Source: Arachnia propionica
GTDB taxonomy: Bacteria; Actinomycetota; Actinomycetes; Propionibacteriales; Propionibacteriaceae
Direction of reading: 5' to 3'
DNA: 64,000 nucleotides
Assembly: GCF_037055325.1 (NCBI RefSeq)
Contig: NZ_CP146373.1
Coordinates: forward strand, 1,054,001-1,118,000
Made by a program: the position numbers and the translations under genes
Shown here: positions 25,398-34,465 of the stretch, in pieces
Layout of the letters: each line of letters opens with the position of its first letter
How positions within the stretch are numbered: position 1 is the stretch's first letter
Notes under the pieces: model-generated
Told to the model about the DNA's origin: nothing
Database searches by the model: none
What the model saw: the letters and a program-made list of their open reading frames with translations, nothing else

Positions 25398-26002
25398 TGC
25401 TCCTTCAACCAGGCCACGAAAGCACGTACTGCCTTGCCACGGTGGCTGATGGCGTCCTTCTGGGCGGCCGTCAGCTCCGCGGATGTGCAGGCCCGACCGT
25501 CCGGCAGGAACAGCGGGTCGTAGCCGAAACCGCCGTCACCGCGTTCTTCCTCGGCGATCCGTCCCGGCATTTCCTCGCGCCAGAGTTGCCTGCCACCGCC
25601 AGGCAGCACCAGGGCCAGGGCACATACGAACCGTGCGCCGCGCCGCTCGGCAGGCACTCCCGCCAGTTGCGCCAAAAGCAGCGCATTGTTGGCGGCGTCA
25701 TTGCATTCCGGACCGGCCCAGCGGGCGGAACGAACCCCAGGCATGAAGTTGAGTTCATCCACCTCGAGACCTGAATCGTCTGCCAGAGCGGGCAGGCCGG
25801 TGTAACGGGCCGCAGCTTCGGCTTTGATGAAGGCGTTTCCCTCGAAGGTCCTCTCGGTTTCAGCGGGTTCAGGATAGGCGTCAAAGTCACCTAGGCCCAA
25901 CACCTCGACTGCTAGTCCCGCGTCTCGGATGACGCGACGCAACTCGACCAGTTTTTTGGGGTTGTTGGTGGCCAGCACCACCTTCTCGACGCCGCCTGTC
26001 AC
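25394..26002 (-). CDS. rdgB: XTP/dITP pyrophosphatase (RdgB/HAM1)
   Basis: 202 residues from the GTG at 26002, which overlaps the rph stop as GTGA; the longer frame to 26041 has no similarity. It hydrolyses non-canonical purine triphosphates (XTP, dITP, ITP) to monophosphates. Motifs: [18 protein letters not shown] at the N-terminus, [11 protein letters not shown] with the catalytic Asp, [24 protein letters not shown], and [15 protein letters not shown] near the end. The rph-rdgB coupling is conserved in actinobacteria. Confidence 0.96.
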   Translation of the reverse strand: MTGGVEKVVLATNNPKKLVELRRVIRDAGLAVEVLGLGDFDAYPEPAETERTFEGNAFIKAEAAARYTGLPALADDSGLEVDELNFMPGVRSARWAGPECNDAANNALLLAQLAGVPAERRGARFVCALALVLPGGGRQLWREEMPGRIAEEERGDGGFGYDPLFLPDGRACTSAELTAAQKDAISHRGKAVRAFVAWLKEQ

Positions 26003-26718
26003 GCCAAGGCCTCGCGTTGCAGCCGGGTCAGTTCCGCGCACCCGGCGGCACCGAGGTCGAGCAGCTGGTTCAGGTCGGTGCGGTTGAAGGGCGTCCTCTC
26101 CGCTGTTCCCTGCACTTCGATGAAATCCCCCGACCCGGTCATGACGATGTTCATGTCCGTCCCAGCCTGTGAATCCTCCTCGTAGGCCAGGTCGAGTAGG
26201 GGCACTCCCTCAACGAATCCGACGGACACCGCAGCAACGGAATCCTTCAACGGTTCACCCTTGAGCACGTCCAGTTCCCGCAGGTGGGCAACGGCGTCCG
26301 CAAGAGCAACGTAGGCGCCGGTGATGGCCGCGGTGCGGGTGCCACCGTCAGCCTGCAGCACGTCGCAGTCCAGGACAATAGTGTTCTCCCCCAGTGCCGA
26401 ATAGTCGACGACGGCCCGCAGTGAACGCCCGACCAGGCGGGAGATCTCGTGGGTGCGACCGCCGATCCGGCCCCGCACCGACTCGCGGTCGCTGCGAGAA
26501 TGAGTGGCCCTGGGCAGCATCGAGTACTCGGCGGTCACCCAGCCGAGGCCGGTATCCCGTCGCCAGCGGGGAACCCCCACTGTGACGGATGCGGCAACCA
26601 GCACACGGGTCTTCCCGAACTCCACGAGCACGGATCCCTCGGCATGGTCGAGCCACCCGCGGGTGATGCGGACTTCACGGAGTTGGTCGGCTCGGCGGCC
26701 ATCGATGCGCAGAATCAT
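25999..26718 (-). CDS. rph: Ribonuclease PH
   Basis: 239 residues. A phosphate-dependent 3'-5' exoribonuclease that trims tRNA precursors. Family blocks: [73 protein letters not shown], and [20 protein letters not shown]. All conserved phosphate- and RNA-site segments are present. Starts 19 nt after murI and overlaps rdgB by 4 nt. Confidence 0.97.
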   Translation of the reverse strand: MILRIDGRRADQLREVRITRGWLDHAEGSVLVEFGKTRVLVAASVTVGVPRWRRDTGLGWVTAEYSMLPRATHSRSDRESVRGRIGGRTHEISRLVGRSLRAVVDYSALGENTIVLDCDVLQADGGTRTAAITGAYVALADAVAHLRELDVLKGEPLKDSVAAVSVGFVEGVPLLDLAYEEDSQAGTDMNIVMTGSGDFIEVQGTAERTPFNRTDLNQLLDLGAAGCAELTRLQREALA

Positions 26719-26737
26719 GGGGCCAACCTACCGGAGT

Positions 26738-27541
26738 TCAGCGAAGCTCCACCTGCTCGACGTCATGGACGAAACGCCCGAGCAGTCTCTCTCCGATGCC
26801 CTGGAAGGAGTCAGCGTCACCGGTCGTCAGGAACTGGCGGCTGGCGCGCCGCGGGACGTCGTGCAGCAGGCCTTTACGGGTGAGTCGTGCGTACGTCTCC
26901 TGGGCACAGGCGTCCGAGGATGAAACCAACACCACATCGTCGCCGAGCACATAGTTGATGACACCGGTGAGCAGCGGATAGTGGGTACAGCCGAGGATCA
27001 GAGTGTCAATTCCCGCGACCTGGAGGGGAGCCAGGTATTCGCGGGCTACCCCGAGCAGTTCCTCGCCCCCGGTGATACCGGCCTCCACGAATTCCACGAA
27101 CCGTGGGCAGGCCTGGGTGGTGAGTTGGACATCCCCTGCCACTGCGAATGCATCGTCGTAGGAACGGGACATGGCCGTGGCCTCGGTACACACCACCCCG
27201 ACCCGACCGCTGTTGGACGCAACCAAGGCGCGCCGGGCGGCGGGCAGGATCACCTCGAGGATCGGCACATCGTAGCGCTCCCGAGCATCCCTCAACACCG
27301 CAGAACTGGCGGAGTTACAAGCGATCACCAGCGCCTTGACCCCTCGCTCGGTCAGGTGGTCGAGACCCTGGAGGGCGAACTCCCGGACCTGCGCAATTGA
27401 CCGGGGGCCGTAGGGGGCCCGGGCAGTGTCACCGAGATAGACGAAATCCTCGTTGGGGAGCTGGTCCACGAGGGAGCGCATCACGGTGAGCCCTCCGAAA
27501 CCGGAATCGAAGACCCCGATCGGGGCCTCACGTCCTGTCAC
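26738..27541 (-). CDS. murI: Glutamate racemase
   Basis: 267 residues from the GTG at 27541, whose bases overlap the DUF2017 stop (GTGA); the ORF reaching 27691 adds 50 basic residues without similarity. It supplies D-glutamate for peptidoglycan. The two catalytic cysteines are in VIACNSASSAVL and ILGCTHYPLLTG, and the N-terminal GVFDSGFGGLTVMRSL is canonical. It belongs to the clpS-DUF2017-murI-rph-rdgB block known from mycobacteria, although several genes found there between DUF2017 and murI are absent here. Confidence 0.96.
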   Translation of the reverse strand: MTGREAPIGVFDSGFGGLTVMRSLVDQLPNEDFVYLGDTARAPYGPRSIAQVREFALQGLDHLTERGVKALVIACNSASSAVLRDARERYDVPILEVILPAARRALVASNSGRVGVVCTEATAMSRSYDDAFAVAGDVQLTTQACPRFVEFVEAGITGGEELLGVAREYLAPLQVAGIDTLILGCTHYPLLTGVINYVLGDDVVLVSSSDACAQETYARLTRKGLLHDVPRRASRQFLTTGDADSFQGIGERLLGRFVHDVEQVELR

Positions 27542-28089
27542 CGTCCTTCCCCCCGCCATTTGGCGTGGAGCGCGTCCTCGATCAACAGCGCGAGCCAGTC
27601 GAGAATCGCGGCGGTTTCGGGGGCGTTTTCCACGTCCTCCCTCGTCGGCTCCACCAACCGTTCCGCGGAACCGGTCAGTTCCACATGCCACTGGGCCCTG
27701 AGCGCCGCCAGAACCGAAACCCAGGAGTCGATGTCCCGGCCAGGAACCACCACCCGGGACCGGTCGTCGTCCTCCAGAGCTGCCAGCACCTTCCGGGCGG
27801 CCTCCAACCGGTTCTGCGCCTGGCCCGCAACAGCGTGGCGCCGGAACTCCTCTGCCTCGCCGACATCGTGAAGGGCAGCAGGGAAGAACCGCTCCAGCCC
27901 CGGTGTCTCCGCGATGGTTTCGACACAGATCGTCTCGGCCCCGAGCTCCGCGTCGAGTCTCGCCAAGGGATCGTCGGACTCGACCCGGGGAAGCAACGGC
28001 TCCAAGGCGTGTGTGTAGCGCTCCACCAGGAAGCGCAGCACCCGACCACGCCCGTCACCTGCGTGGAAAACCCACGTGATGTCGTTCAC
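27538..28089 (-). CDS. DUF2017 family protein
   Basis: 183 residues, mostly helical and acidic, with no membrane segment. The family call rests on context, right after clpS, and on features such as RFLVERYTHALEPLLP near the N-terminus and ILDWLALLIEDAL at the end. Its role is unknown, but the constant neighbourhood with ClpS hints at a link to proteolysis. Its start overlaps the clpS stop by 4 nt (ATGA), and its stop overlaps the murI start. Confidence 0.82.
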   Translation of the reverse strand: MNDITWVFHAGDGRGRVLRFLVERYTHALEPLLPRVESDDPLARLDAELGAETICVETIAETPGLERFFPAALHDVGEAEEFRRHAVAGQAQNRLEAARKVLAALEDDDRSRVVVPGRDIDSWVSVLAALRAQWHVELTGSAERLVEPTREDVENAPETAAILDWLALLIEDALHAKWRGEGR

Positions 28090-28418
28090 TGCCGCTCCAT
28101 GGTCGCCCAGAGGGTGTAGTTCTGCATCGCCAGGACGTCGCGTTCCATGGCTTCGCGATTGCCTGTCGACACCACCGCGCGGCCCTCTGTATGAACCTTC
28201 AGCATCAGCGCCTCCGACTTCGATTTCGGATACCCGAAGTACTCGCAGAAGACGTGGGTGACGTAGTCCATCAGGTTCACGGGATCATCCCAGACGATGG
28301 TCACCCACACCTCCGCCGGGGTTTCCAGCGGGGATTCCAGCACCGCCACCTGGCCGTCGCTCTGCTCCTCGACGGCACGGGGATGCGGTGGAACAGATCG
28401 AGGACACATAGCTGCCAT
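28086..28418 (-). CDS. clpS: ClpS, adaptor of the ClpAP/ClpCP protease
   Basis: About 110 residues from the ATG at 28418; a GTG at 28436 and an ATG at 28409 are also in frame. ClpS delivers N-degron substrates to the Clp unfoldase. The core begins with VTIVWDDPVNLMDYVTHVF, where the Asp pair and Asn contact the substrate N-terminus, continues with SEALMLKVHTEGRAVVSTG including the conserved His, and ends with an ATMERQ tail. A poorly conserved 38-residue N-terminal extension precedes it. First gene of the operon, divergent from pncB. Confidence 0.94.
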   Translation of the reverse strand: MAAMCPRSVPPHPRAVEEQSDGQVAVLESPLETPAEVWVTIVWDDPVNLMDYVTHVFCEYFGYPKSKSEALMLKVHTEGRAVVSTGNREAMERDVLAMQNYTLWATMERQ

Positions 28419-28498
28419 CGTAGCGACACACTGCACAGTCCTCCCACGTCACTCACACCGCCCGCCGACCGGCGCCATCAGACCACTACGCTTGGCCC
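28419..28498. promoter_or_regulatory. Divergent promoter region clpS / pncB
   Basis: 80 nt between two divergently read genes must hold the promoters for the six-gene minus-strand operon and for pncB. I could not identify clear hexamers. Confidence 0.4.
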
Positions 28499-29851
28499 AT
28501 GACGACAGCGCTGCTGACCGACCACTACGAGTTGACAATGATTCAGGCCGCCCTGGACGCAGGTACCGCAAACAGACGCTCCCTGTTCGATCTGTTCACC
28601 CGCCGCCTGCCTGAGGGGCGCCGCTATGGGGTGCTCGCGGGCTTGGGACGGGCCCTGGAGGCCATCGACAGTTTCCGTTTCGATCCCGCCACTCTGCAGT
28701 TCCTACTGGATCAGAACATCATCCGAGACAACCTGGCGGAGTGGCTAGCCAACTACCGCTTCAGCGGCGACATCTGGGGTTACCCAGAAGGCGAAACCTA
28801 TTTCCCAGGATCGCCGGTGCTGTCCGTGGAGGGCAGCTTCGCGGAGGCCTGCATCCTGGAGACAGTGCTGCTCAGCATCTACAATTTCGATTCCGCCATA
28901 GCAGCGGCAGCATCCCGCATGACCGCCATGGCCGAAGGCCGGCCCTGCGCGGAGATGGGATCACGCCGAACCCATGAATGGGCCGCAGTCGGGGCCGCCC
29001 GTGCTGCCTACATCGCCGGCTTCTCCGCCACTTCGAACCTGGAAGCCGGACGCACCTACGGGATCCCCACCATGGGCACTGCCGCGCATTCATTCACCCT
29101 CCTCCATGATTCCGAGGAGGATGCCTTCCAGGCACAGCTCAACACGCTGGGGGTGGAAACGACACTGTTGGTGGACACCTACGACGTTGAAGCCGCCATC
29201 CGCAAGGGAGTGGAACTCACCGAGGGTCGGCTGGGAGCCATCCGGCTTGATTCCGGTGACCTGCCGATGATGGCCCGCCAGACCCGTGACCTCCTCGACG
29301 ACCTGGGTGCCACAAACACCCGGATCACCGTTACCTCCGACCTCGACGAATGGCAGATCGCTGCTCTACGTGGCGCCCCCGTCGACGGATTCGGTGTGGG
29401 AACATCCCTGGTCACCGGTTCCGGACACCCCACCTGCGGATTCGTCTACAAGCTTGTGGCCCGTTCTGATTCTGCAGATCGCGAGGCACCGATGACACCG
29501 GTCGGAAAGAAGTCCAAGGGTAAAAACACCCTGGGCGGTCGTAAGTTCGCGATGCGCAGGCTGGGCGAGAACGGTCGCGCGGAGGCCGAGATCATCGGGC
29601 TGGGTGCGGCACCTGTTGGTGATGACAACGACCGTAACCTCCTGGTGGACCTCGTCAAGGACGGCCAACAGGTTTTCCAGGGAAGTTTGGAGGACGCACG
29701 AACCCGGCATCGCGAATCGCTGGCGGAACTTCCCCTGGCAGCGCTACGCATCAGCAGGGGCGACCCCGCCATCGAAACGATCATCCTCGACGGCACTGGC
29801 GCCCAGACCACCAACCCCTATCAGGCGGCTCCCCGACCAGCGAATCTGTGA
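28499..29851 (+). CDS. pncB: Nicotinate phosphoribosyltransferase
   Basis: 450 residues. It joins nicotinate to PRPP, forming nicotinate mononucleotide in NAD salvage. Motifs: LLTDHYELTMIQAAL at the N-terminus, MGSRRTHEWAA, the phosphoribosyl site GTAAHSFTLLHDSE, RLDSGDL, and GFGVGTSLVTGSGHPTCGFVYKL. The catalytic His is in GTAAHS. The ATG at 28499 directly begins the conserved segment. Adjacent to clpS as in mycobacteria (pncB1-clpS). Confidence 0.95.
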   Translation: MTTALLTDHYELTMIQAALDAGTANRRSLFDLFTRRLPEGRRYGVLAGLGRALEAIDSFRFDPATLQFLLDQNIIRDNLAEWLANYRFSGDIWGYPEGETYFPGSPVLSVEGSFAEACILETVLLSIYNFDSAIAAAASRMTAMAEGRPCAEMGSRRTHEWAAVGAARAAYIAGFSATSNLEAGRTYGIPTMGTAAHSFTLLHDSEEDAFQAQLNTLGVETTLLVDTYDVEAAIRKGVELTEGRLGAIRLDSGDLPMMARQTRDLLDDLGATNTRITVTSDLDEWQIAALRGAPVDGFGVGTSLVTGSGHPTCGFVYKLVARSDSADREAPMTPVGKKSKGKNTLGGRKFAMRRLGENGRAEAEIIGLGAAPVGDDNDRNLLVDLVKDGQQVFQGSLEDARTRHRESLAELPLAALRISRGDPAIETIILDGTGAQTTNPYQAAPRPANL

Positions 29852-29903
29852 TCCCGGATTCCTTCTCGGCTGCCGGGGCCGCTCTCTTTCCTGGCCGCCT
29901 CGT

Positions 29904-32015
29904 CTACCTACCGTTCATCACTTCCCCGAGCCGGCGAGGCAGATCGGCGGTGAAGAGGTCCTCCAGCATCAGATGCCTGCCCTCGGAATCAGCGAGTGGC
30001 ACTCGCCAGTTGGGGTATTCATCCATCGTCCCCGGCTGGTTCTGGGCTCGCTTCTCCCCGGCGGCATCCGCCAGGGAGGCCACCAGAACCTTGGAGTTAG
30101 TCAGCCGAAGATAGCGGTGCATGGCCAGCATCACTTCGACGCGATCACCTGCCAGGACCTCGTCCAGGACCCCGAAGGAGATCAACCGCTCCACCCACAT
30201 ACTGCGCTCCTGCTCAGCAGCGGCGAGTTCCTGCTCGACCGGTTCCAGCAGCAACCCGAGCTGCTCCCGAAGCCTGACGTGCTCGCTCTCGAGGTATCCG
30301 AGGGTCGGGGGTAGATCGTGGGTGGTGACCGAGGCCATGCAGTACTCGCGCCATTTCTCCGGGGGCAGCACCTGCCCCTCGGCTCCGTACTCCCACCACA
30401 GGATCGCGGTACCCAGCAGGCCGCGCCGCGACAGATATTCACGTACCCATGGTTCGACGGTGCCGAGGTCTTCCCCCACCACCAACGCCTGGGCCCGATG
30501 CGCCTCCAAGGCCAGGATCCCGATCAACGCCTCATGGTTGTATCGGACGTAGGTACCCGCACTGGGCTCGAGCCCCTCAGGCACCCACCACAGTCGGAAC
30601 AAACCGATGATGTGGTCGATCCTGAGCCCACCCACACGGTTCAGGGCGGCCCGCACCATGGCACGGAACGGCTCGTACTCCAGCTCCTCCAGTTTCAGCG
30701 GGTTCCACGGAGGCTGTCCCCAATCCTGACCGCCCTGGTTGTATTGATCCGGTGGAGCGCCGACGGTGATCCCGGGTGCATAGACATCTCCCATCAGCCA
30801 GGTTTCCGCGCTGGCCTTGCCGACCCCGACGGCCAGATCGGCCAGCACGCCCACCCCCATACCGGCTTCTTCCGCGGCGGTCTGCGCCGCTGACAACTGC
30901 TGCTGCGCAGTCCACTGGAGCCACTCGAAGAACTCCACCCGCTCGGCCTGAGCAGCGGCGAACTTCTCCGTCGCTGCGGAACGCGGATCACGGAGTTCCT
31001 CAGGCCACAACCGCCAATCATTGCCGTGTATCTCGCTGAGGACGCTCCAGACTGCGAAGTCGCGCAGCGCGCTGCCTCCGCGGCGCCGAAAACCGTCGAG
31101 TGATACCTGGCGAGCTGGACGTCGACCGGCCTGGAACAGCTCCCACAGCGCTTCCCGTTTGCCCTCCCACACCGCGTCGCGATCAATGATCTCTCTGCGT
31201 TTGCGCACCGACTTGCGTAGTTTGCGTATCCGTCGCCGCGTCGGCTGAGCGAGGTTGGCGTATTCGGGCACGGTCTCAGGTCTGATGTACAACGGATTCA
31301 GAAAACGTCGGCTCGATGGCAGATATGGCGATGAATCAATCGGAGCCACCGCTTGGGACGCGTGCAGCGGGTTGACCAGCACGAAACCGGCCTGCTGTTC
31401 GTTTCCTGCCCACGTAGCAAGATCGGCCAGGTCGGTGAAGTCCCCGATTCCCCAGGACCGTTTTGAGGTGACGCTGTACAACTGGAGGGCGTATCCCCAC
31501 GTACGGTTTCCGCGCATACCTGGCGGGAAACCCACGAAATCGGGGGTAATGATCACAGCTGCAGAGTGCACTCCCTCGCTGGTTGTCGCCTCGACACGGT
31601 GATAGCCGAGCGGCAGATCCGTCAGTTCAAAACTGGCCTCGCCACGAAGATGCCCCTTCACCTCACGATCAGGAGTCCAGTTGTCCACCTGTGTTGCCGG
31701 CCTTCTCTCCCCGCTCTCCAGAACAACGTCGAGCGACACCGGCGACCCTGCGGGAACGTGTACGTCGATCCGTACCGTTTCTCCCTGCTCAGCGACGGTA
31801 CAGGGCGGTAGGACCCGTTGCCAGTGCTGCTCGTCGAGCCGGGTCAATGCGTCCCTGCGTTCCTCCGGGGTATCGGCACCCACTCCCATGGCCCGGAGTA
31901 CCGCAATCACGGTGGCCTCCGATATGAGGGTGTGGTTTCCTTTCCAGTCCCAGAACTCCCGGGCTATTCCCAAGCGTTCTGCGAGTTCATCCAACTCGGC
32001 AGTCAGGTGCGACAA
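29904..32015 (-). CDS. malQ: 4-alpha-glucanotransferase (amylomaltase)
   Basis: 703 residues, the long actinobacterial form with an N-terminal accessory domain of about 170 residues, then a GH77 barrel. It transfers alpha-1,4-glucan segments between maltodextrins. Catalytic motifs: GGLRIDHIIGLFRLWW (nucleophile Asp), LVVGEDLGTVEPWV (general acid Glu), and VTTHDLPPTLGYL (third Asp). Substrate-binding PYLPSSRRFLNPLYI is also present. All three acids are kept. No other maltose genes are nearby, so a role in glycogen/maltodextrin turnover is inferred. Confidence 0.95.
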   Translation of the reverse strand: MSHLTAELDELAERLGIAREFWDWKGNHTLISEATVIAVLRAMGVGADTPEERRDALTRLDEQHWQRVLPPCTVAEQGETVRIDVHVPAGSPVSLDVVLESGERRPATQVDNWTPDREVKGHLRGEASFELTDLPLGYHRVEATTSEGVHSAAVIITPDFVGFPPGMRGNRTWGYALQLYSVTSKRSWGIGDFTDLADLATWAGNEQQAGFVLVNPLHASQAVAPIDSSPYLPSSRRFLNPLYIRPETVPEYANLAQPTRRRIRKLRKSVRKRREIIDRDAVWEGKREALWELFQAGRRPARQVSLDGFRRRGGSALRDFAVWSVLSEIHGNDWRLWPEELRDPRSAATEKFAAAQAERVEFFEWLQWTAQQQLSAAQTAAEEAGMGVGVLADLAVGVGKASAETWLMGDVYAPGITVGAPPDQYNQGGQDWGQPPWNPLKLEELEYEPFRAMVRAALNRVGGLRIDHIIGLFRLWWVPEGLEPSAGTYVRYNHEALIGILALEAHRAQALVVGEDLGTVEPWVREYLSRRGLLGTAILWWEYGAEGQVLPPEKWREYCMASVTTHDLPPTLGYLESEHVRLREQLGLLLEPVEQELAAAEQERSMWVERLISFGVLDEVLAGDRVEVMLAMHRYLRLTNSKVLVASLADAAGEKRAQNQPGTMDEYPNWRVPLADSEGRHLMLEDLFTADLPRRLGEVMNGR

Positions 32016-32043
32016 GGTTCCATTCCTCCTGGCTGGGCAAGGA

Positions 32044-32736
32044 TCAGTTCTTGACGACGATGGTGCCGGCCATCATGTCATGAAGCGTTTGTTTTTTCTC
32101 GGTGAACAGCGGCATCAGGTAATTGATGAGCGTCGGCAGGAAAAACAGGATGCCACCGAAGTAACCAATGAGTTCGTCCGCCAGGGTTCGCGCCAAGGCA
32201 CGCGCGAACCCGGGGGTCCGCACGGAAGAATCATCGATCCGGGTCACGTGGATGCGCAGCGCCATCTTCCCCACTGTGGCACCGAAACCGGCGATGAGGA
32301 GAACCCGGTACAGAACACCCAGCACCATGACAGCAATCCCCGCGGTCGTCAGGGAGTTGAGGAGTTCCATGGGAATCTCACCTGGGTAGCTCTTTCCAGC
32401 CTGCGCTGCCTTAACCAGCTCGTACATCCAGGACTCGAAGCGTTCGTAGAGGCCTGGGGCCAGCAGCTCGATGAGCAGGTAGGAGGGGATGACCAGGATC
32501 AGCCCATCGAGGATGCGGGCAGCAACCCGCGCCCCCCAGCTCGCGTATCTGACCCCTCCCCAAGGCTGCGTGATCGTGCTGTAGATTCCCACGCCCCCGT
32601 AGTCGATGGGTTTCGCCGAACGAGTATCGGGCCGGGTAACGTCGGACCAGCTGGCACCGTCCCAGTAACGCTCATCACCGGAACCTGCTGGGTCGGGATA
32701 CCACCCAGCGGATGGTTGCGGGGCGGAGTAGTGCAT
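32044..32736 (-). CDS. DUF2510 plus RDD family membrane protein
   Basis: 230 residues from the ATG at 32736. Residues about 8-35 (PSAGWYPDPAGSGDERYWDG) are a DUF2510 short aromatic motif typical of actinobacterial membrane proteins. An RDD domain with three or four membrane helices follows, starting ASWGARVAARILDGLILVIP (the family's R and DD-like pair is R-LD here) and including GATVGKMALRIHVTR. Function unknown; RDD proteins have been linked to transport. It lies between malQ and an MFS gene on the same strand. Confidence 0.85.
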   Translation of the reverse strand: MHYSAPQPSAGWYPDPAGSGDERYWDGASWSDVTRPDTRSAKPIDYGGVGIYSTITQPWGGVRYASWGARVAARILDGLILVIPSYLLIELLAPGLYERFESWMYELVKAAQAGKSYPGEIPMELLNSLTTAGIAVMVLGVLYRVLLIAGFGATVGKMALRIHVTRIDDSSVRTPGFARALARTLADELIGYFGGILFFLPTLINYLMPLFTEKKQTLHDMMAGTIVVKN

Positions 32737-32794
32737 GGCCACAAGGATGCCATCCTGAACCGGAGGAAACCACCGAGTCCGACGGTCGTGTCCT

Positions 32795-34138
32795 TCATCC
32801 CACATCATCATAAACTGGCCCAATTCGCAGCGAGGCGACAATGGCAAGCACCGATGCCACCAACAGCGTGAGAAAGATCCATCCGAAAGCAGGCGCGCCC
32901 TCCGCGAGCAGCACCGCGTAGCAGGCCCCAGTGAGCGCAGTCATCACCGAGGTCCCGATTGACTCGGCCACCAGCAGGGCGCCGGTGTTGCGTCCCTGAT
33001 CCCGCGGGCCGGACAGCGCCATGGTCGCCACCGCGGTGCTGGAGACGGTCAACCCCATCCCACACCCGGCAAGAGTCCAGGCCGCCACCCCAATCCACAA
33101 CGGCACCCCCAGCCACGTCAGGAAAACCACGATCCCCGCCATCCCGAGGGCAACGAGACATGTCCCAGTGGTGATGATGCGGTCGCGGCGCAGCCGCATC
33201 CGGGCTTGAAGCCAGGAGCCGAAACTCCATCCAAGGCTTCCTATGGTCAGGGCCAGCCCCGCCTGCAAGGTGTCGAGCCCTTTCAGGTTTTGCAGGCCGA
33301 GCAGGAGAAACGCCTCTCCCGCGTAGAAGGCCCCGGTCTGGATTGCGCGACTGGCGATAATGGAGCCGAGCCCGTTTCTCAGGTCTTTGGCCCGTGGAGG
33401 CAGCACTTTCGGCAGTCCCACTGCCAAGGCAACGAGTCCTGCGGCCGCCGCCAGCAGGCTCCAGTGTCCGATGCCTTGACCGGCCAGCTGCAGCAGAGCC
33501 GGCGCTCCGGCCACCGCCACCACTGCCCACACAACAGCCCTGGGCGCTTCGGGATCTGGCTCACTGCGCTTTTGGACGGCCTTCAGATGCGGCCAGGTCA
33601 GGACAGCGGCGACCAGCAGCAAGGGCACCGTCACGGCGAAATTGAGACGCCAGTTCACCGCCACCAGAGCAGCCGAGATCGGTGGTCCCAGGAACGCAGG
33701 AAGCACCCAGCAGAAACTGAGCATCGCAAGTACTGCCGGGCGTCGTCCCGCGGGAAACGCAAGTGCTATGACCACGTAGAGGGTCAGGTTGATGGCTCCA
33801 GCTCCCAGGCCCTGCACGAGTCGGGCCGCCAGCAGCATCCAGACATCCGTGGCGAGAGAACCTGCGGTGAGTCCCAGGAACATCGCACCAAACCCCAGCC
33901 CCATGGAGACCAACGGCCCGTGCCGGTCACAGTGCCGCCCAGCCACCAGGATCGAGATCAGCATTCCCGTCACGGCCATGGAAAAGGCCCACGGGTAGAG
34001 AGCGACAGCCTCGAGGGAACGCATCGCTTCGGGCAGGGCCGCTGCGACCCCAATCATCTGGAAAGCGATGGCGAACACCGCCAACAGCAGCCCCACCAGC
34101 AGCCCCGTGGTGCCTTCGCTACGGGATCTGGTATTCAC
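32795..34138 (-). CDS. Major facilitator superfamily exporter
   Basis: 447 residues with about 12-14 hydrophobic helices. The loop after helix 2 holds GRHCDRHGPLVSMGLGFG, the MFS motif A, and ARLVQGLGAGAINLTLYV matches helix 4 of drug/proton antiporters (motif B, RxxQGxG). The two halves are joined around PDPEAPRAVV. Likely proton-driven efflux of a small molecule; substrate unknown. It reads away from the DUF3039 gene and towards the RDD gene. Confidence 0.85.
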   Translation of the reverse strand: MNTRSRSEGTTGLLVGLLLAVFAIAFQMIGVAAALPEAMRSLEAVALYPWAFSMAVTGMLISILVAGRHCDRHGPLVSMGLGFGAMFLGLTAGSLATDVWMLLAARLVQGLGAGAINLTLYVVIALAFPAGRRPAVLAMLSFCWVLPAFLGPPISAALVAVNWRLNFAVTVPLLLVAAVLTWPHLKAVQKRSEPDPEAPRAVVWAVVAVAGAPALLQLAGQGIGHWSLLAAAAGLVALAVGLPKVLPPRAKDLRNGLGSIIASRAIQTGAFYAGEAFLLLGLQNLKGLDTLQAGLALTIGSLGWSFGSWLQARMRLRRDRIITTGTCLVALGMAGIVVFLTWLGVPLWIGVAAWTLAGCGMGLTVSSTAVATMALSGPRDQGRNTGALLVAESIGTSVMTALTGACYAVLLAEGAPAFGWIFLTLLVASVLAIVASLRIGPVYDDVG

Positions 34139-34167
34139 GATGTTCTCCAGCGTCTAGGATTGATTTC

Positions 34168-34419
34168 ATGAGTGAGTTTGCCCCCGGTTCCCAGACGGTT
34201 CTGGACGAACGCGCCGAACTGCGGGACTCCGATGACCACGAACGATTCAGCCACTACGTGCCGGCCAAGAAACTGGAAAAGGCCAGGTTGACCGGCACCC
34301 CCGTTGTGGCTCTGTGCGGAAAGGTCTGGGTCCCCTCCAGGAACCCGGACAAGTACCCGGTGTGCCCGGAGTGCAAAGAAATCTGGCAGTCCATGAAACC
34401 GGGCGATCCCGAGAAGTGA
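34168..34419 (+). CDS. DUF3039 protein
   Basis: 83 residues, cytoplasmic. The conserved part DHERFSHYVPAKKLEKARL is followed by TPVVALCGKVWVPSRNPDKY and PVCPECKEIW. The Cys in LCGK and the CPEC pair look like a small zinc ribbon. DUF3039 is found across actinobacteria with no known role. A perfect hairpin follows the stop, so it is probably transcribed alone. Confidence 0.88.
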   Translation: MSEFAPGSQTVLDERAELRDSDDHERFSHYVPAKKLEKARLTGTPVVALCGKVWVPSRNPDKYPVCPECKEIWQSMKPGDPEK

Positions 34420-34429
34420 CCGCGTCCGC

Positions 34430-34459
34430 GGGTGTGGCCCGGATCACCGGGCCACACCC
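34430..34459. terminator. Bidirectional terminator, DUF3039 / ahcY
   Basis: Perfect 13-bp stem (GGGTGTGGCCCGG at 34430-34442, complement at 34447-34459) with loop ATCA, filling most of the 46-nt gap between two convergent genes. No T run, as is common in high-GC actinobacteria. Confidence 0.75.
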
Positions 34460-34465
34460 AGTAGA

